Shown here: piece after piece, positions 1-8,254 of the stretch
How positions within the stretch are numbered: the first letter of the stretch is position 1
Layout of the letters: the number at the start of each line of letters is the position of its first letter
Assembly: GCF_018742245.1 (NCBI RefSeq)
Contig: NZ_CP036132.1
Coordinates: forward strand, 1,855,001 to 1,919,000
Length of the DNA stretch: 64,000 bases
Direction: 5' to 3'
Source of the DNA: Bacillus mycoides
GTDB taxonomy: Bacteria > Bacillota > Bacilli > Bacillales > Bacillaceae_G
Translations under genes and position numbers: made by a program
Notes under the pieces: generated by a model
What the model was told of the DNA's origin: nothing
Database searches by the model: none
Seen by the model: only the letters and a program-made list of their open reading frames with translations

Positions 1-848
1 TTTTACCACTAGCTGAAGAGTATAAAAAGATTATGGTTGTAGAACCGGCAGTTGCTGATAGTATTACCGGGAAGAACTGGAATAAATATATTTTTAGGAC
101 TGGTAGAAATTCATCTCAAGATGCAATCGCTGGTGCTGCGGCAATTGCTAAAAAAGATGTGAAAATAGCAACGCTAGCACAAGATAATGCTTACGGTCGT
201 GAGGGGATTGCTGCATTTAAAGCTGGAGCGAAGAAAATAGGTGCAAATATTGTAAACGAGCAATACGCGGATACGAATGCAACTGATTTCACTGCGAATA
301 TTCAAAATATTATTAGCTCAAAACCAGATTATCTATTTATCGTTTGGGCAGGTGCGAATTCACCATGGAAACAGTTGAAAGATATGAATGTAGAAGCGCA
401 AGGTATTAAAATTTCTACTGGTGCACCTGATATACCAGCATTAAAAACGATGGATGCGCTAATAGGGATGCAAGGGTTTTCCGTTTATTATCACTCACTT
501 CCAAAGAATAAGGTGAACGATTGGCTAGTAGAAGAACATAAAAAACGTTTTAATGGTGCTGTTCCAGATCTGTTTACAGCAGGAGGAATGTCAGCAGCAA
601 TTTCTATCGTCGAAGCTGTAAAGAAAACGAAGGGCGATACAGATGTAGATACACTTATTAAGAAAATGGAAGGGATGGAATTTGAGACACCGAAAGGAAA
701 GATGAAATTTAGAGAGAAGGATCATCAAGCATTACAAACTCTTTATTCTATAACGCTGAAAAAGCAAGAGGGTGTTGATTACCCAGTACCAGTGTTAGAA
801 CGAGAATTAACAATGAAAGAAACAGAACCGTCTGTTCAAAATAAATAG
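1..848 (+). CDS. Branched-chain amino acid-type ABC transporter substrate-binding protein (5' end missing)
   Basis: This is the C-terminal part of a periplasmic-binding-protein-like (type I fold, LivJ/LivK family) extracellular ligand receptor. The reading frame is open from the first bases of the window, so the signal peptide and N-terminal part lie outside. Visible family features are the alternating Rossmann-like segments, such as KIATLAQDNAYGREGIAAF followed by a second-lobe stretch around DYLFIVWAGAN. The gene is followed at once by two ATPases and two permeases of the same transporter class, which supports the role. The ligand is inferred to be a branched-chain amino acid or a related amide; the sequence alone does not prove it. 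The first internal methionine at position 33 is not the true start. Confidence 0.85.
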   Translation, partial: LPLAEEYKKIMVVEPAVADSITGKNWNKYIFRTGRNSSQDAIAGAAAIAKKDVKIATLAQDNAYGREGIAAFKAGAKKIGANIVNEQYADTNATDFTANIQNIISSKPDYLFIVWAGANSPWKQLKDMNVEAQGIKISTGAPDIPALKTMDALIGMQGFSVYYHSLPKNKVNDWLVEEHKKRFNGAVPDLFTAGGMSAAISIVEAVKKTKGDTDVDTLIKKMEGMEFETPKGKMKFREKDHQALQTLYSITLKKQEGVDYPVPVLERELTMKETEPSVQNK

Positions 849-937
849 ACTGAATTTTCTGTTGTTTCTGTATAAAGAGGGGATACCCTCTTTATACTTA
901 TTTCTTTCATAACATGGCTTTCAGTGGGAGGGATTTC

Positions 938-1711
938 ATGACACATTTGTTAGAGACGAAAAATCTTTGTGTATCTTTTGGGGATCATCATGTTATTAAG
1001 GATGTTAATTTAACGGTACAAAAAGGAAAGCTCATTTCAATTATTGGACCGAATGGTGCTGGAAAGACAACACTATTCAATTTACTAAGTGGGCAAATTT
1101 CTCCGACGAAAGGTGAAGTTTATTTTAAAGGACAGGATATTACAAAATTATCAATTTCAGATCGAACGCGCTTGGGCATTGGTCGTTCTTTTCAGTTGAC
1201 AAATATTTTTCCAGAGCTAACAGTACTTGAAAATGTGCGTCTAAGTGTTCAATCGTTTGTTCAGGATTATTACAGTTTCTTTCCGAATGCAGCCAAGTTA
1301 AAGCAGCAAACTGGAGAGGCGAGACGCCTTTTAAAAACAGTACTACTTCACGAGAAAGAGGGTGTATTAGCAAAAGATTTAGCTCACGGAGAAAAAAGAA
1401 AGTTAGAGCTTGCTATGTTGTTAGCATTAAAGACAGATGTATTACTACTAGATGAGCCGACAGCAGGTATTTCAGTTGAGGAAGTTCCGGCTATATTACA
1501 AGTAATCGAAAATATTAAAAAGAATCCAGAGAGCACAATTGTACTTATTGAACACAAAATGGATATGGTACTCGATTTATCAGATCATCTTATCGTTTTA
1601 TTTCATGGCGAGTTATTGGCTGAAGGATTGCCGGAAGAAATGATGAAAGACGAGCGAGTACAAAGTGCTTATTTAGGGGGATTATATAGTGGCACTACTA
1701 CAAGTGAATAA
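938..1711 (+). CDS. livG: Branched-chain amino acid ABC transporter ATP-binding protein LivG
   Basis: First of two ATPase subunits energising a Liv-type importer on the cytoplasmic face of the membrane. The Walker A motif GPNGAGKTT, an ABC signature of the divergent LAHGEKRKLELAM form and Walker B VLLLDEPTAG are all present, followed by the H-loop segment LIEHKMD. An upstream in-frame ATG exists 24 bases earlier, but GGGAGGG lies five bases before the ATG chosen here, so the protein starts MTHLLETKN. The length, about 257 residues, is normal for LivG. The 3' end overlaps the next ATPase gene by 23 bases, indicating translational coupling in one operon with the binding protein and permeases. 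Confidence 0.92.
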   Translation: MTHLLETKNLCVSFGDHHVIKDVNLTVQKGKLISIIGPNGAGKTTLFNLLSGQISPTKGEVYFKGQDITKLSISDRTRLGIGRSFQLTNIFPELTVLENVRLSVQSFVQDYYSFFPNAAKLKQQTGEARRLLKTVLLHEKEGVLAKDLAHGEKRKLELAMLLALKTDVLLLDEPTAGISVEEVPAILQVIENIKKNPESTIVLIEHKMDMVLDLSDHLIVLFHGELLAEGLPEEMMKDERVQSAYLGGLYSGTTTSE

Positions 1712-2393
1712 TATAGAGACGTATTTAGATCAGTTTCATATTTTACAAGGAGTGTCCCTTTCGGTTGAGAAGGGAACGATTACAGTATTGTTTGGAAGAA
1801 ATGGTGCTGGAAAAACAACAACATTGCGCTCAGTTATGGGATTTCACCGGATAGCAAATGGAGAAGTTTATTATGATAACACAAAAGTAAATGGATTATC
1901 TACACATTTAATTTCAAGAAAAGGTATAGGTTATGTACCAGAAAATCAAGGTATTTTTCATGATTTAACAGTAGAAGAGACATTCGCACTTGCTAGGGGG
2001 AAAAATGGGGAAGAAGCTGAAGAGAAGATAGAATGGATGCTCGAACTATTTCCAGATTTAAAGCAATTTTGGTATAAAAAAAGTGGGCTATTAAGTGGGG
2101 GACAAAAACAAATGCTGGCAATTTCAAGAGCATTTATTAATAGTGATGGACTATTGCTTATTGATGAGCCGAGTAAAGGGCTGTCTCCAATTATGATAGA
2201 AAAATTAATGGTAGCTATTTTGAAAATGAAGGAAAAAACGACTGTTTTACTTGTTGAACAAAATTTTATGATGGCTAGTCAAATCGGTGATTATTTTTAC
2301 ATTATGGATAATGGGCGTATTGTGCATAACGGTTTTATGGAGGAACTGCGAGAGGATAAGGAAACATGTCATAAATATTTAGGCATTTCTTAA
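1689..2393 (+). CDS. livF: Branched-chain amino acid ABC transporter ATP-binding protein LivF
   Basis: Second ATPase subunit of the Liv-type importer; it would form a heterodimer with LivG under the LivH/LivM permeases. Walker A is GRNGAGKTT, the signature is LSGGQKQMLAISRA, and Walker B reads LLLIDEPSKGLSP, the LivF-typical form. The start is GTG, with TTAGGGGG placed seven to eight bases upstream inside the end of livG. The length of 234 residues matches LivF proteins. The gene sits between livG and the permease genes in the same direction with little spacing. Confidence 0.92.
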   Translation: MALLQVNNIETYLDQFHILQGVSLSVEKGTITVLFGRNGAGKTTTLRSVMGFHRIANGEVYYDNTKVNGLSTHLISRKGIGYVPENQGIFHDLTVEETFALARGKNGEEAEEKIEWMLELFPDLKQFWYKKSGLLSGGQKQMLAISRAFINSDGLLLIDEPSKGLSPIMIEKLMVAILKMKEKTTVLLVEQNFMMASQIGDYFYIMDNGRIVHNGFMEELREDKETCHKYLGIS

Positions 2394-2415
2394 CATTGAT
2401 ACGGGGGGATAGAAC

Positions 2416-3276
2416 GTGGATGTGCTAATTAACTTATTTGTAAACGGCGTTTCGACAGGGATGCTTATTTTTTTATTAGCGTCGGGTCTATCACTTATTT
2501 TCGGTTTAATGAGCGTACTAAATTTTGCGCATGGCGGTTTATTTGCATGGGGAGCATTTACAGGCGTTTGGTTATTTAATATGACAGATAGTTATTTATT
2601 AGCGCTAATTGGCGCAGTCGCTATGGGTATGTTTCTCGGTTTCATTTTAGAAAGATTTCTTATTAGACCAGTGTATGGAAACCATGTTCGGCAGCTTCTC
2701 GTTACACTCGGAGGAATGCTCGTTCTTAGCGAGTGCATCAAAATATTTTGGGGTCCTAATCCAATTGCTGCAAAATTACCGTTATGGCTTCAAGGAAGTT
2801 TTACATTTGGAGGAGTTATCTTAATAAAATATCGCCTATTCGTTATTTTAGTTGGGATACTAATTTACATCGCTTTACTATTGCTGCTGAAAAAAACAAA
2901 GGTAGGACTTATGATTCGCGCTGGTGTAATGGATAAAGAGATGGTTCAAGCTCTCGGAATTAATGTAAAAGCGATATTCTCGTTTGTTTTTTTATTAGGA
3001 GCAGGGATGGCGGCGTTAGGTGGTTTTCTACTAGCACCATATTCAGGAGTTATTTTCGCTGAGATGGGCATGCAGTATGCAATTTTAGCTTTTATAGTAG
3101 TGATTATTGGCGGATTAGGTAGTGTACAAGGTTCAGCGCTAGCATCTTTAATTGTCGGATTAGCCGGTGCTTTTACAGCGTATTATATGCCAGATTTATC
3201 GCTTGCAATCAATATGTTAATGTTACTATTTTTCTTAATAGTGAAGCCAACGGGACTCGTTGGTGAAAAGGGGTGA
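2416..3276 (+). CDS. livH: Branched-chain amino acid ABC transporter permease LivH
   Basis: Integral membrane permease of the LivH family, about eight hydrophobic segments over 286 residues. The early segment SLIFGLMSVLNFAHGGLF is the hallmark of LivH proteins. It opens with GTG preceded by GGGGGGAT. It overlaps the following livM region by the end of its reading frame, where the stop codon is embedded in the livM ribosome binding site. Together with LivM it forms the translocation path fed by the binding protein at the window start. Confidence 0.92.
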   Translation: MDVLINLFVNGVSTGMLIFLLASGLSLIFGLMSVLNFAHGGLFAWGAFTGVWLFNMTDSYLLALIGAVAMGMFLGFILERFLIRPVYGNHVRQLLVTLGGMLVLSECIKIFWGPNPIAAKLPLWLQGSFTFGGVILIKYRLFVILVGILIYIALLLLLKKTKVGLMIRAGVMDKEMVQALGINVKAIFSFVFLLGAGMAALGGFLLAPYSGVIFAEMGMQYAILAFIVVIIGGLGSVQGSALASLIVGLAGAFTAYYMPDLSLAINMLMLLFFLIVKPTGLVGEKG

Positions 3277-3277
3277 C

Positions 3278-4279
3278 ATGGTGAACAGCATATCGGGTCG
3301 AATTAAAGTATACTTCGGAGTTTTTATGATCATTTGTTTAAGTGTATTTCCATTCGTAAATGATTCACGGAGCTTGTTAATTTTGTTCACTCAAATCTTC
3401 ATCTTTGCTATTTTCGCTATGAGTTTTGATGTTCTCCTTGGATATACGGGTATTGTTTCATTCGGTCATTGTATGTTCTTTGGAATAGGGGCGTATGGTG
3501 TGGCACTCTTATTTGATCGGCAAGGGGTGTCTATAATGAACTTTTTTATAGGAATAGCAGCCGCTGTTATTATATCAGCTATCGTTAGTTATATAATCGG
3601 TATGCTTTCATTACGCTTGAAAAGTCATTTTTATGCAATGTTAACGCTCGCTATTTCTCAGCTGTTTTTTGTACTTGCTGAAAAATGGCGTTCGCTGACT
3701 CACGGAGGAGATGGATTTACATTTCGTGTACCAGATATATTCCGTGATCGTTTTACGTATTATTACGTAACACTTATATGTTTAATCAGCATCTTCATTT
3801 TGTTACGTCTTTTCACAAAGTCTTCTATTGGAAAAGTATTAAATGCAATTTCACAAAATGAACAACGTGTTGAAGCGCTTGGATATAAAGTTCTCCATTA
3901 TAAAATTATCGCAAGTGTAGTGGCAGGAGTAGTAGCGGCAATTAGCGGTGGTTTATTCGTTATCACATTGCGTTTTGTAAATACGACGGTATTTTCAATT
4001 GAAATGACGCTAAACGCATTATTGATGACAATGATTGGAGGAGTTGGAACGTTAATCGGAGCTATTGCTGGAGCTGGGATTATTGAATCACTAAAATATT
4101 ATTTATCAGAACTAGCGACAGAGTATCCGATTTTTGAAAGATGGACGATTATTCTTGGTTTATTATACATTATCGTGCTACTAGTTTTTCCAAAAGGATT
4201 AGTTGGAACGATTAAGAAGTTGAAGAATTTTAAAAGGGGTAAGAAGGAGAAGAGTACAGGGGTGGAGCAGAACGTGTGA
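3278..4279 (+). CDS. livM: Branched-chain amino acid ABC transporter permease LivM
   Basis: Second permease of the importer. The segment FDVLLGYTGIVSFGHCMFFGIGAYG is a typical LivM signature (quoted by its core GYTGIVSFGH). About nine hydrophobic segments are visible, with a basic, lysine-rich C-terminus. The ATG chosen directly follows AAAGGGGTGAC at the livH stop; a GTG 18 bases earlier is possible but lies inside livH without a better Shine-Dalgarno sequence. It is the last gene of the operon, followed by a strong terminator. Confidence 0.9.
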   Translation: MVNSISGRIKVYFGVFMIICLSVFPFVNDSRSLLILFTQIFIFAIFAMSFDVLLGYTGIVSFGHCMFFGIGAYGVALLFDRQGVSIMNFFIGIAAAVIISAIVSYIIGMLSLRLKSHFYAMLTLAISQLFFVLAEKWRSLTHGGDGFTFRVPDIFRDRFTYYYVTLICLISIFILLRLFTKSSIGKVLNAISQNEQRVEALGYKVLHYKIIASVVAGVVAAISGGLFVITLRFVNTTVFSIEMTLNALLMTMIGGVGTLIGAIAGAGIIESLKYYLSELATEYPIFERWTIILGLLYIIVLLVFPKGLVGTIKKLKNFKRGKKEKSTGVEQNV

Positions 4280-4312
4280 AATGTATGAATCATGAGGGAA
4301 GTCTTCAAGATG

Positions 4313-4367
4313 AAAAGGGATGTTCTAGTAGTTGAACATTTTAACTAGGTAACATCCCTTTTTATTT
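4313..4367 (+). terminator. Rho-independent terminator of the liv operon
   Basis: A 12-base arm AAAAGGGATGTT pairs with AACATCCCTTTT across a loop of about 26 bases, ending in a T-rich run. It lies just after livM. Confidence 0.8.
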
Positions 4368-4464
4368 TATTAAGCTAAGCTGTACGATAGTATATGAAGT
4401 TATATTAGCGATTCGAAAAGGGCTATCTATTTATCAGTAAAATACGACAAGTGTAGCCTCTTTA

Positions 4465-5253
4465 TTAATTAAATAGTTCACCTGGAATCGCTTTTTCCAA
4501 GTCTCGAGTTGTAAAGAAGTTAATTGATAGTTTTTCTATTGGCACACCTTCAATCGGTGCTAATTTATCATTTTTCATTGGTAAAAAAGCTATTCCATTT
4601 CCGTCACTAATAAACTCTTCGATAAGCGAATAAGAATCTAACTGTTGAAGTTGATGCTGAGATAGATTGTTTTCTTTTAGAAATTGTATTGTCATATTTC
4701 TAAAAGGGCACTTTTTGTCGTTACTAACAAAGAAAAGTTCTTTTGAAAAGTCAATGGTACACTGTTCCTTCGTTTTTAATAAGCCTACAGAAATTGAAGT
4801 GGTGAATACTTTTTTAAACGCTGCGTCAGGATAATCCTCATAAGTTATGACCATATCAACTTTTTGCTTTTGTAGCAGTTTTTGCAAATGACTACTACTT
4901 TCTATGTATATTTGATAATTCCTGAAATTTTCTTTAATACGCGTACTCAAATAATTAGTTAAAATAGATTGTGACGTCGCTATTCGATAAGATGTACAAC
5001 TCATTTTAATTTCATTTTTTGCTTCTTCTAATAAAGTTAATATTTTGCTAGTGTAATCTAATAAAATTTCACCTGAAGGTAACAGTGAAACCCCTTTGTT
5101 ATCTCTATGTAGTAAAGCTGTTTCTAATTCTTGTTCTAATTTTTTGATTCGCTCAGTTACATTTGGTTGAACATAACCTAACTCTTTAGCAGCTTTACTA
5201 ATAGAGCCCTCATTCGCTACAGTTTTAAATATGATAAGATCATTTATTTCCAT
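4465..5253 (-). CDS. LysR family transcriptional regulator
   Basis: DNA-binding regulator with an N-terminal winged helix-turn-helix (residues about 1-60, with SISKAAKELGYVQPNVTERI as recognition region) and a C-terminal effector-binding domain. At 262 residues it is slightly shorter than most LysR proteins (about 290). It is transcribed away from the DUF4865 gene with about 120 bases between the starts, the usual arrangement for a LysR protein controlling its divergent neighbour. The start ATG follows AAGGGGC. The effector is unknown; the neighbouring tautomerase and carboxymuconolactone decarboxylase suggest an organic acid or aromatic-type ligand, which is inference. Confidence 0.88.
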   Translation of the reverse strand: MEINDLIIFKTVANEGSISKAAKELGYVQPNVTERIKKLEQELETALLHRDNKGVSLLPSGEILLDYTSKILTLLEEAKNEIKMSCTSYRIATSQSILTNYLSTRIKENFRNYQIYIESSSHLQKLLQKQKVDMVITYEDYPDAAFKKVFTTSISVGLLKTKEQCTIDFSKELFFVSNDKKCPFRNMTIQFLKENNLSQHQLQQLDSYSLIEEFISDGNGIAFLPMKNDKLAPIEGVPIEKLSINFFTTRDLEKAIPGELFN

Positions 5254-5373
5254 TCATTTCAGCCCCTTATACGGTATCATTATAAATGATAGCAAGCATA
5301 ATTTATACCTATTTTACACCGATCCAACATCGATTTATCATTATGTATATAATATCGAAAGTGAGTGATAAAC

Positions 5374-5922
5374 ATGATTGGAATGCAATATAAGGTCATA
5401 TTGCCAAAGGATTATGACATGGAGATTATTAGGCAAAGGGTAAAGGCTAATGGGTATAAAACAGATGGTTTTCAAGAACTGAATTTTAAAGCCTATTTAA
5501 TTGCTGAGGCGGGTAAGAATGGGAATTCCTATAATTGTTATGCACCTTTATATATTTGGAATAGTCATGAAGGGATGAATAAATTTATCTTTGAAGGATA
5601 TTACGATAATATTTTACAATCATTTGGATGGCAACAAATAAATATAGGTGTTCCTTTAGTTGTTAATCTAAGTGATGATTTTAAGAAAAGTAGATATGTT
5701 GTTGAATGTGAAGGAAGTATCTCTCAAAGTAAATCATTGATTGGTACTCAATTAAATACAATGAACGAAAATGTACAAAATACAGAAAAGTGTTTAGGTA
5801 ATGTAATAGTTTATAATCCAGATAAATGGGGTTATAGTCAATTCAATTTTTATAATGAGAAGCCTGAAATAGATGTAATGGACAATGTTACAATATATGA
5901 GATTTTACACATTTCACAATAA
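5374..5922 (+). CDS. DUF4865 family protein
   Basis: Protein of about 182 residues starting MIGMQYKVILPKDYDMEII; I recognise this as the DUF4865 family, which is often annotated as a putative monooxygenase-like protein of unknown role. There is no signal peptide and no membrane segment; aromatic residues are frequent (YNCYAPLYIWNS, FEGYYDNILQSFGW). The ATG chosen has GTGAG eight bases upstream; a GTG nine bases earlier overlaps that site. It is the first gene of a cluster with a tautomerase and a CMD-family protein, divergent from the LysR regulator, so it is probably the enzyme or partner whose expression the regulator controls. Confidence 0.75.
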   Translation: MIGMQYKVILPKDYDMEIIRQRVKANGYKTDGFQELNFKAYLIAEAGKNGNSYNCYAPLYIWNSHEGMNKFIFEGYYDNILQSFGWQQINIGVPLVVNLSDDFKKSRYVVECEGSISQSKSLIGTQLNTMNENVQNTEKCLGNVIVYNPDKWGYSQFNFYNEKPEIDVMDNVTIYEILHISQ

Positions 5923-5964
5923 AATCTTCTTGAATGCCAAAATAAGAAAAAGGAATGAGAATAT

Positions 5965-6372
5965 ATGCCTTTTGTAAACGTTTATTATCCTGAAAATATA
6001 TTAAATAAAGAAACGTTGAAAAAGATAAGTGAATGTATTCATCTGTCATTAATTGATCATTTTAACATCCCTGAAAATGATTATTTTCAAATGTTTTTAC
6101 CTTATCGACTAAACGAATTTTTTTATAATCCATATTATTTGTTAGAGCAAGAAGAAAAGAGAACAGAGAACATAATGCATGTTTCTATTACATGTGGACC
6201 AGGAAGAACGATAAAGCAGAAAAGAGAGTTATATCAATCGATATCACATAAAGTATCTGAATATTCAATTATCGGTAGCGCTGATATTTTTATTACACTA
6301 AATGAGACAGCTGCTGAAAACTGGTCATTTGGTCAAGGGGTGGCACAACTAGTGAAGAGGAAGGGGGAGTAA
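5965..6372 (+). CDS. Tautomerase family protein
   Basis: A 135-residue protein beginning MPFVNVYYPENIL after removal-ready methionine: the N-terminal proline is the catalytic base of the 4-oxalocrotonate tautomerase superfamily. The segment CGPGRTIKQKRELYQSI carries the arginine and helix that follow the second beta-alpha-beta unit. The size fits the longer, fused-repeat tautomerases (compare B. subtilis YusQ). It lies 42 bases after the DUF4865 gene and one base before the CMD gene, so the three are likely co-transcribed. The physiological substrate cannot be read from the sequence. Confidence 0.85.
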   Translation: MPFVNVYYPENILNKETLKKISECIHLSLIDHFNIPENDYFQMFLPYRLNEFFYNPYYLLEQEEKRTENIMHVSITCGPGRTIKQKRELYQSISHKVSEYSIIGSADIFITLNETAAENWSFGQGVAQLVKRKGE

Positions 6373-6373
6373 A

Positions 6374-6697
6374 ATGATGAATGAACCAATTGAATTTTAT
6401 ATTCAAAAGAAAATGAGAGAAATGGCACCTGCATTTGCTCATTATAGTGAAGAGATATTGTTTGAAGAAGTGTGGCGGGATGCCACTTTAACATTAAGAG
6501 AAAGAAGCTTATGTACATTGTCGGCACTAATCAGTCTTGGTAATACAGAACAATTACCATTTCATCTGAAGCTAGCTAAACAAAATGGGATGATGGAGAA
6601 TGAATTAGTTGCATTAATAACACATATGGCTTTTTACGTTGGTTGGCCAAAAGCTGTGGCAGCTTTAAATATAGCAATGAATGAAATGGAAAGTTAA
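6374..6697 (+). CDS. Carboxymuconolactone decarboxylase (CMD) family protein
   Basis: A 107-residue protein with the gamma-CMD fold pattern: EVWRDATLTLRERSLCTLSALI, then HLKLAKQNGMMENELVALITHMAFYVGWP. These are the family-typical LTxRxRxL and G-x-x-x-x-E-L segments. It lacks the CxxC pair of AhpD-type peroxidase partners, so a lactone decarboxylase or unknown role is more likely. AAGGGGGAG lies before two adjacent ATG codons. It closes the LysR-linked cluster; pairing of a tautomerase with a CMD protein suggests successive steps on a lactone or keto-acid, which is inference. Confidence 0.85.
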   Translation: MMNEPIEFYIQKKMREMAPAFAHYSEEILFEEVWRDATLTLRERSLCTLSALISLGNTEQLPFHLKLAKQNGMMENELVALITHMAFYVGWPKAVAALNIAMNEMES

Positions 6698-6743
6698 GAA
6701 TAATGATTTTGGGAGGTATTTTCAACATATTTCTACTTGCATT

Positions 6744-6771
6744 ACTATCACTTGAGTGGTAAAGTGATAGT
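6744..6771. promoter_or_regulatory. Inverted-repeat operator upstream of the MarR gene (site 1)
   Basis: ACTATCACTT and AAGTGATAGT form perfect 10-base arms around an 8-base spacer, 27 bases before the MarR start codon. There is no T-run, so it is unlikely to be a terminator. A second copy with the same arm and spacer lengths precedes the next gene (21 of 28 positions identical). Confidence 0.75.
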
Positions 6772-6798
6772 GAGATCAACGCTAGGAAGTGATGAAAC

Positions 6799-7242
6799 AT
6801 GCGTGAAAATACGATAGGATCGTTAATATGGTTACGCCTAATACGATTTACGAACCAAAGTAATCAGATGTCAAATGAGTTTTTGAAACGTTTTGATTTG
6901 ACGACAGCTCAATTTGATGTACTTATGCAAATACGGATTTATCAGCCCCTTACACAAATGGAGTTAGCCGAAAAAGTTACTGTGACGCAAGGTGGTATTT
7001 CTAGAATGTTAACACGCCTTGAAAAAGAAGAGTATATAGTACGTAAACAAGATTGGAAAACGAAAATGATTAGCCTTACTGAAAAGGGTCAAGCAGTGTT
7101 AGAAAGAGCATTGCCAGAGCAACTTGCATTTCAATCATCTTTTTTTGATGATGTATTAGATGAGGAAGAACAGAAAATACTATACGCGTTAATGACAAAA
7201 GTTCATAAGTATAGTGAAAAAAAAGAATTACCAGCTGAGTAA
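6799..7242 (+). CDS. MarR family transcriptional regulator (MhqR-like context)
   Basis: A 147-residue winged-helix repressor. The recognition region is [22 protein letters not shown], followed by the wing ([13 protein letters not shown]). There is no cysteine in the protein, so it cannot sense oxidants through a thiol as OhrR-type MarR proteins do. It sits directly upstream of a ring-cleaving-dioxygenase-like gene, the same pairing as in the MhqR (quinone-responsive) regulon of B. subtilis; that functional parallel is inference. Its own promoter region and that of the next gene carry matched inverted repeats, suggesting autoregulation plus control of the neighbours. Confidence 0.88.
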   Translation: MRENTIGSLIWLRLIRFTNQSNQMSNEFLKRFDLTTAQFDVLMQIRIYQPLTQMELAEKVTVTQGGISRMLTRLEKEEYIVRKQDWKTKMISLTEKGQAVLERALPEQLAFQSSFFDDVLDEEEQKILYALMTKVHKYSEKKELPAE

Positions 7243-7252
7243 TTTTTTTTAC

Positions 7253-7280
7253 ACCATCAATTGACTAATCAAGTGATAAT
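7253..7280. promoter_or_regulatory. Inverted-repeat operator upstream of the dioxygenase-like gene (site 2)
   Basis: ACCATCAATT, an 8-base spacer and AAGTGATAAT repeat the layout of the operator before the MarR gene. It lies between the MarR stop codon and the ribosome binding site of the next gene. Confidence 0.65.
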
Positions 7281-7296
7281 TAGAGGAGGAAATATT

Positions 7297-8238
7297 ATGT
7301 ATACAATTCCAGGGCATCACCACATTTCTATGGTGACAAAAAATGCGAAAACAAATAATGATTTTTATCAAAAAGTATTAGGATTACGCCGAGTGAAAAA
7401 GACAGTCAATCAAGATAATCCATTTATGTATCATTTGTTTTATGGCGATTTAACAGGGAGTGCTGGAACTGAATTATCATTTTTTGAAATGCCGAATGTA
7501 GGAAGAACAATCCGTGGTACAAATGCAATAACACAAATAGGCTTGCTCGTACCTTCAATAGAAAGTCTTACATTTTGGAAGAGACGTTTTGAGTCGCTCC
7601 AGGTGGCGCATGGGGAAATTACAACTTACGCCGGAAGAGACGCACTGCACTTTGAAGATCCAGATGGCCTACGGTTAGTGCTGTTAAATAATAACGGTGA
7701 AGAGGTGCCTGAATATTGGACTGCATGGGATGAATCTTCTGTAGAGCAGAATCATCGTATTTTAGGTATGGGAACAGTTGAAATGACAGTGCGCAGTTTA
7801 AATAAATTATCAAAAACATTAACAGGCTTGTTTAGTTATAAAGAAGTATCTCGTTTAGACGATGAGGGGATTTATCAATCTATTGCTGGTCAATCTTTTG
7901 GAGAAATTTTGGTGAAACAGCAAGAAGGAGAGAGTGAACGACCTGGAAAAGGAAGTATTCATCATTTAGCTATTCGTGTGAAAAATGATGAAGAACTGAG
8001 TTATTGGAATGAAGCGGTGAAAGATAAAGGGTTCCAATCAACAGGCATTATCGATCGCTTTTATTTTAAAAGTTTATATTTCCGTGAATCAAATGGCATT
8101 TTATTTGAGATTGCGACGGATGGACCAGGATTTACAGTGGATTCAGCAATTGAAAAATTAGGAAAAGAGCTGGATTTACCACCATTTTTAGAAGAGAGAA
8201 GAAAAGAGATTGAAGAGAAATTAATACCACTTGATTAA
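7297..8238 (+). CDS. Ring-cleaving dioxygenase-like VOC/glyoxalase family protein (MhqA/MhqO-like)
   Basis: A 313-residue protein with two vicinal-oxygen-chelate modules. The first begins PGHHHISMVTKNAKTNNDFYQKVLGL and the second GSIHHLAIRVKNDEELSYW; the histidines in HHHIS and HHLAI and the glutamate of LFEIATDGPGF are the expected metal ligands. In B. subtilis, homologues MhqA/MhqO are induced by hydroquinones and catechols and are thought to act on such compounds. AGAGGAGG lies seven bases before the ATG; an upstream in-frame TTG is rejected because it falls inside the operator. It is followed 16 bases later by a flavin-dependent monooxygenase gene, indicating a joint detoxification unit. 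Confidence 0.88.
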   Translation: MYTIPGHHHISMVTKNAKTNNDFYQKVLGLRRVKKTVNQDNPFMYHLFYGDLTGSAGTELSFFEMPNVGRTIRGTNAITQIGLLVPSIESLTFWKRRFESLQVAHGEITTYAGRDALHFEDPDGLRLVLLNNNGEEVPEYWTAWDESSVEQNHRILGMGTVEMTVRSLNKLSKTLTGLFSYKEVSRLDDEGIYQSIAGQSFGEILVKQQEGESERPGKGSIHHLAIRVKNDEELSYWNEAVKDKGFQSTGIIDRFYFKSLYFRESNGILFEIATDGPGFTVDSAIEKLGKELDLPPFLEERRKEIEEKLIPLD

Positions 8239-8254
8239 AAGGGAGAGAGCAACT

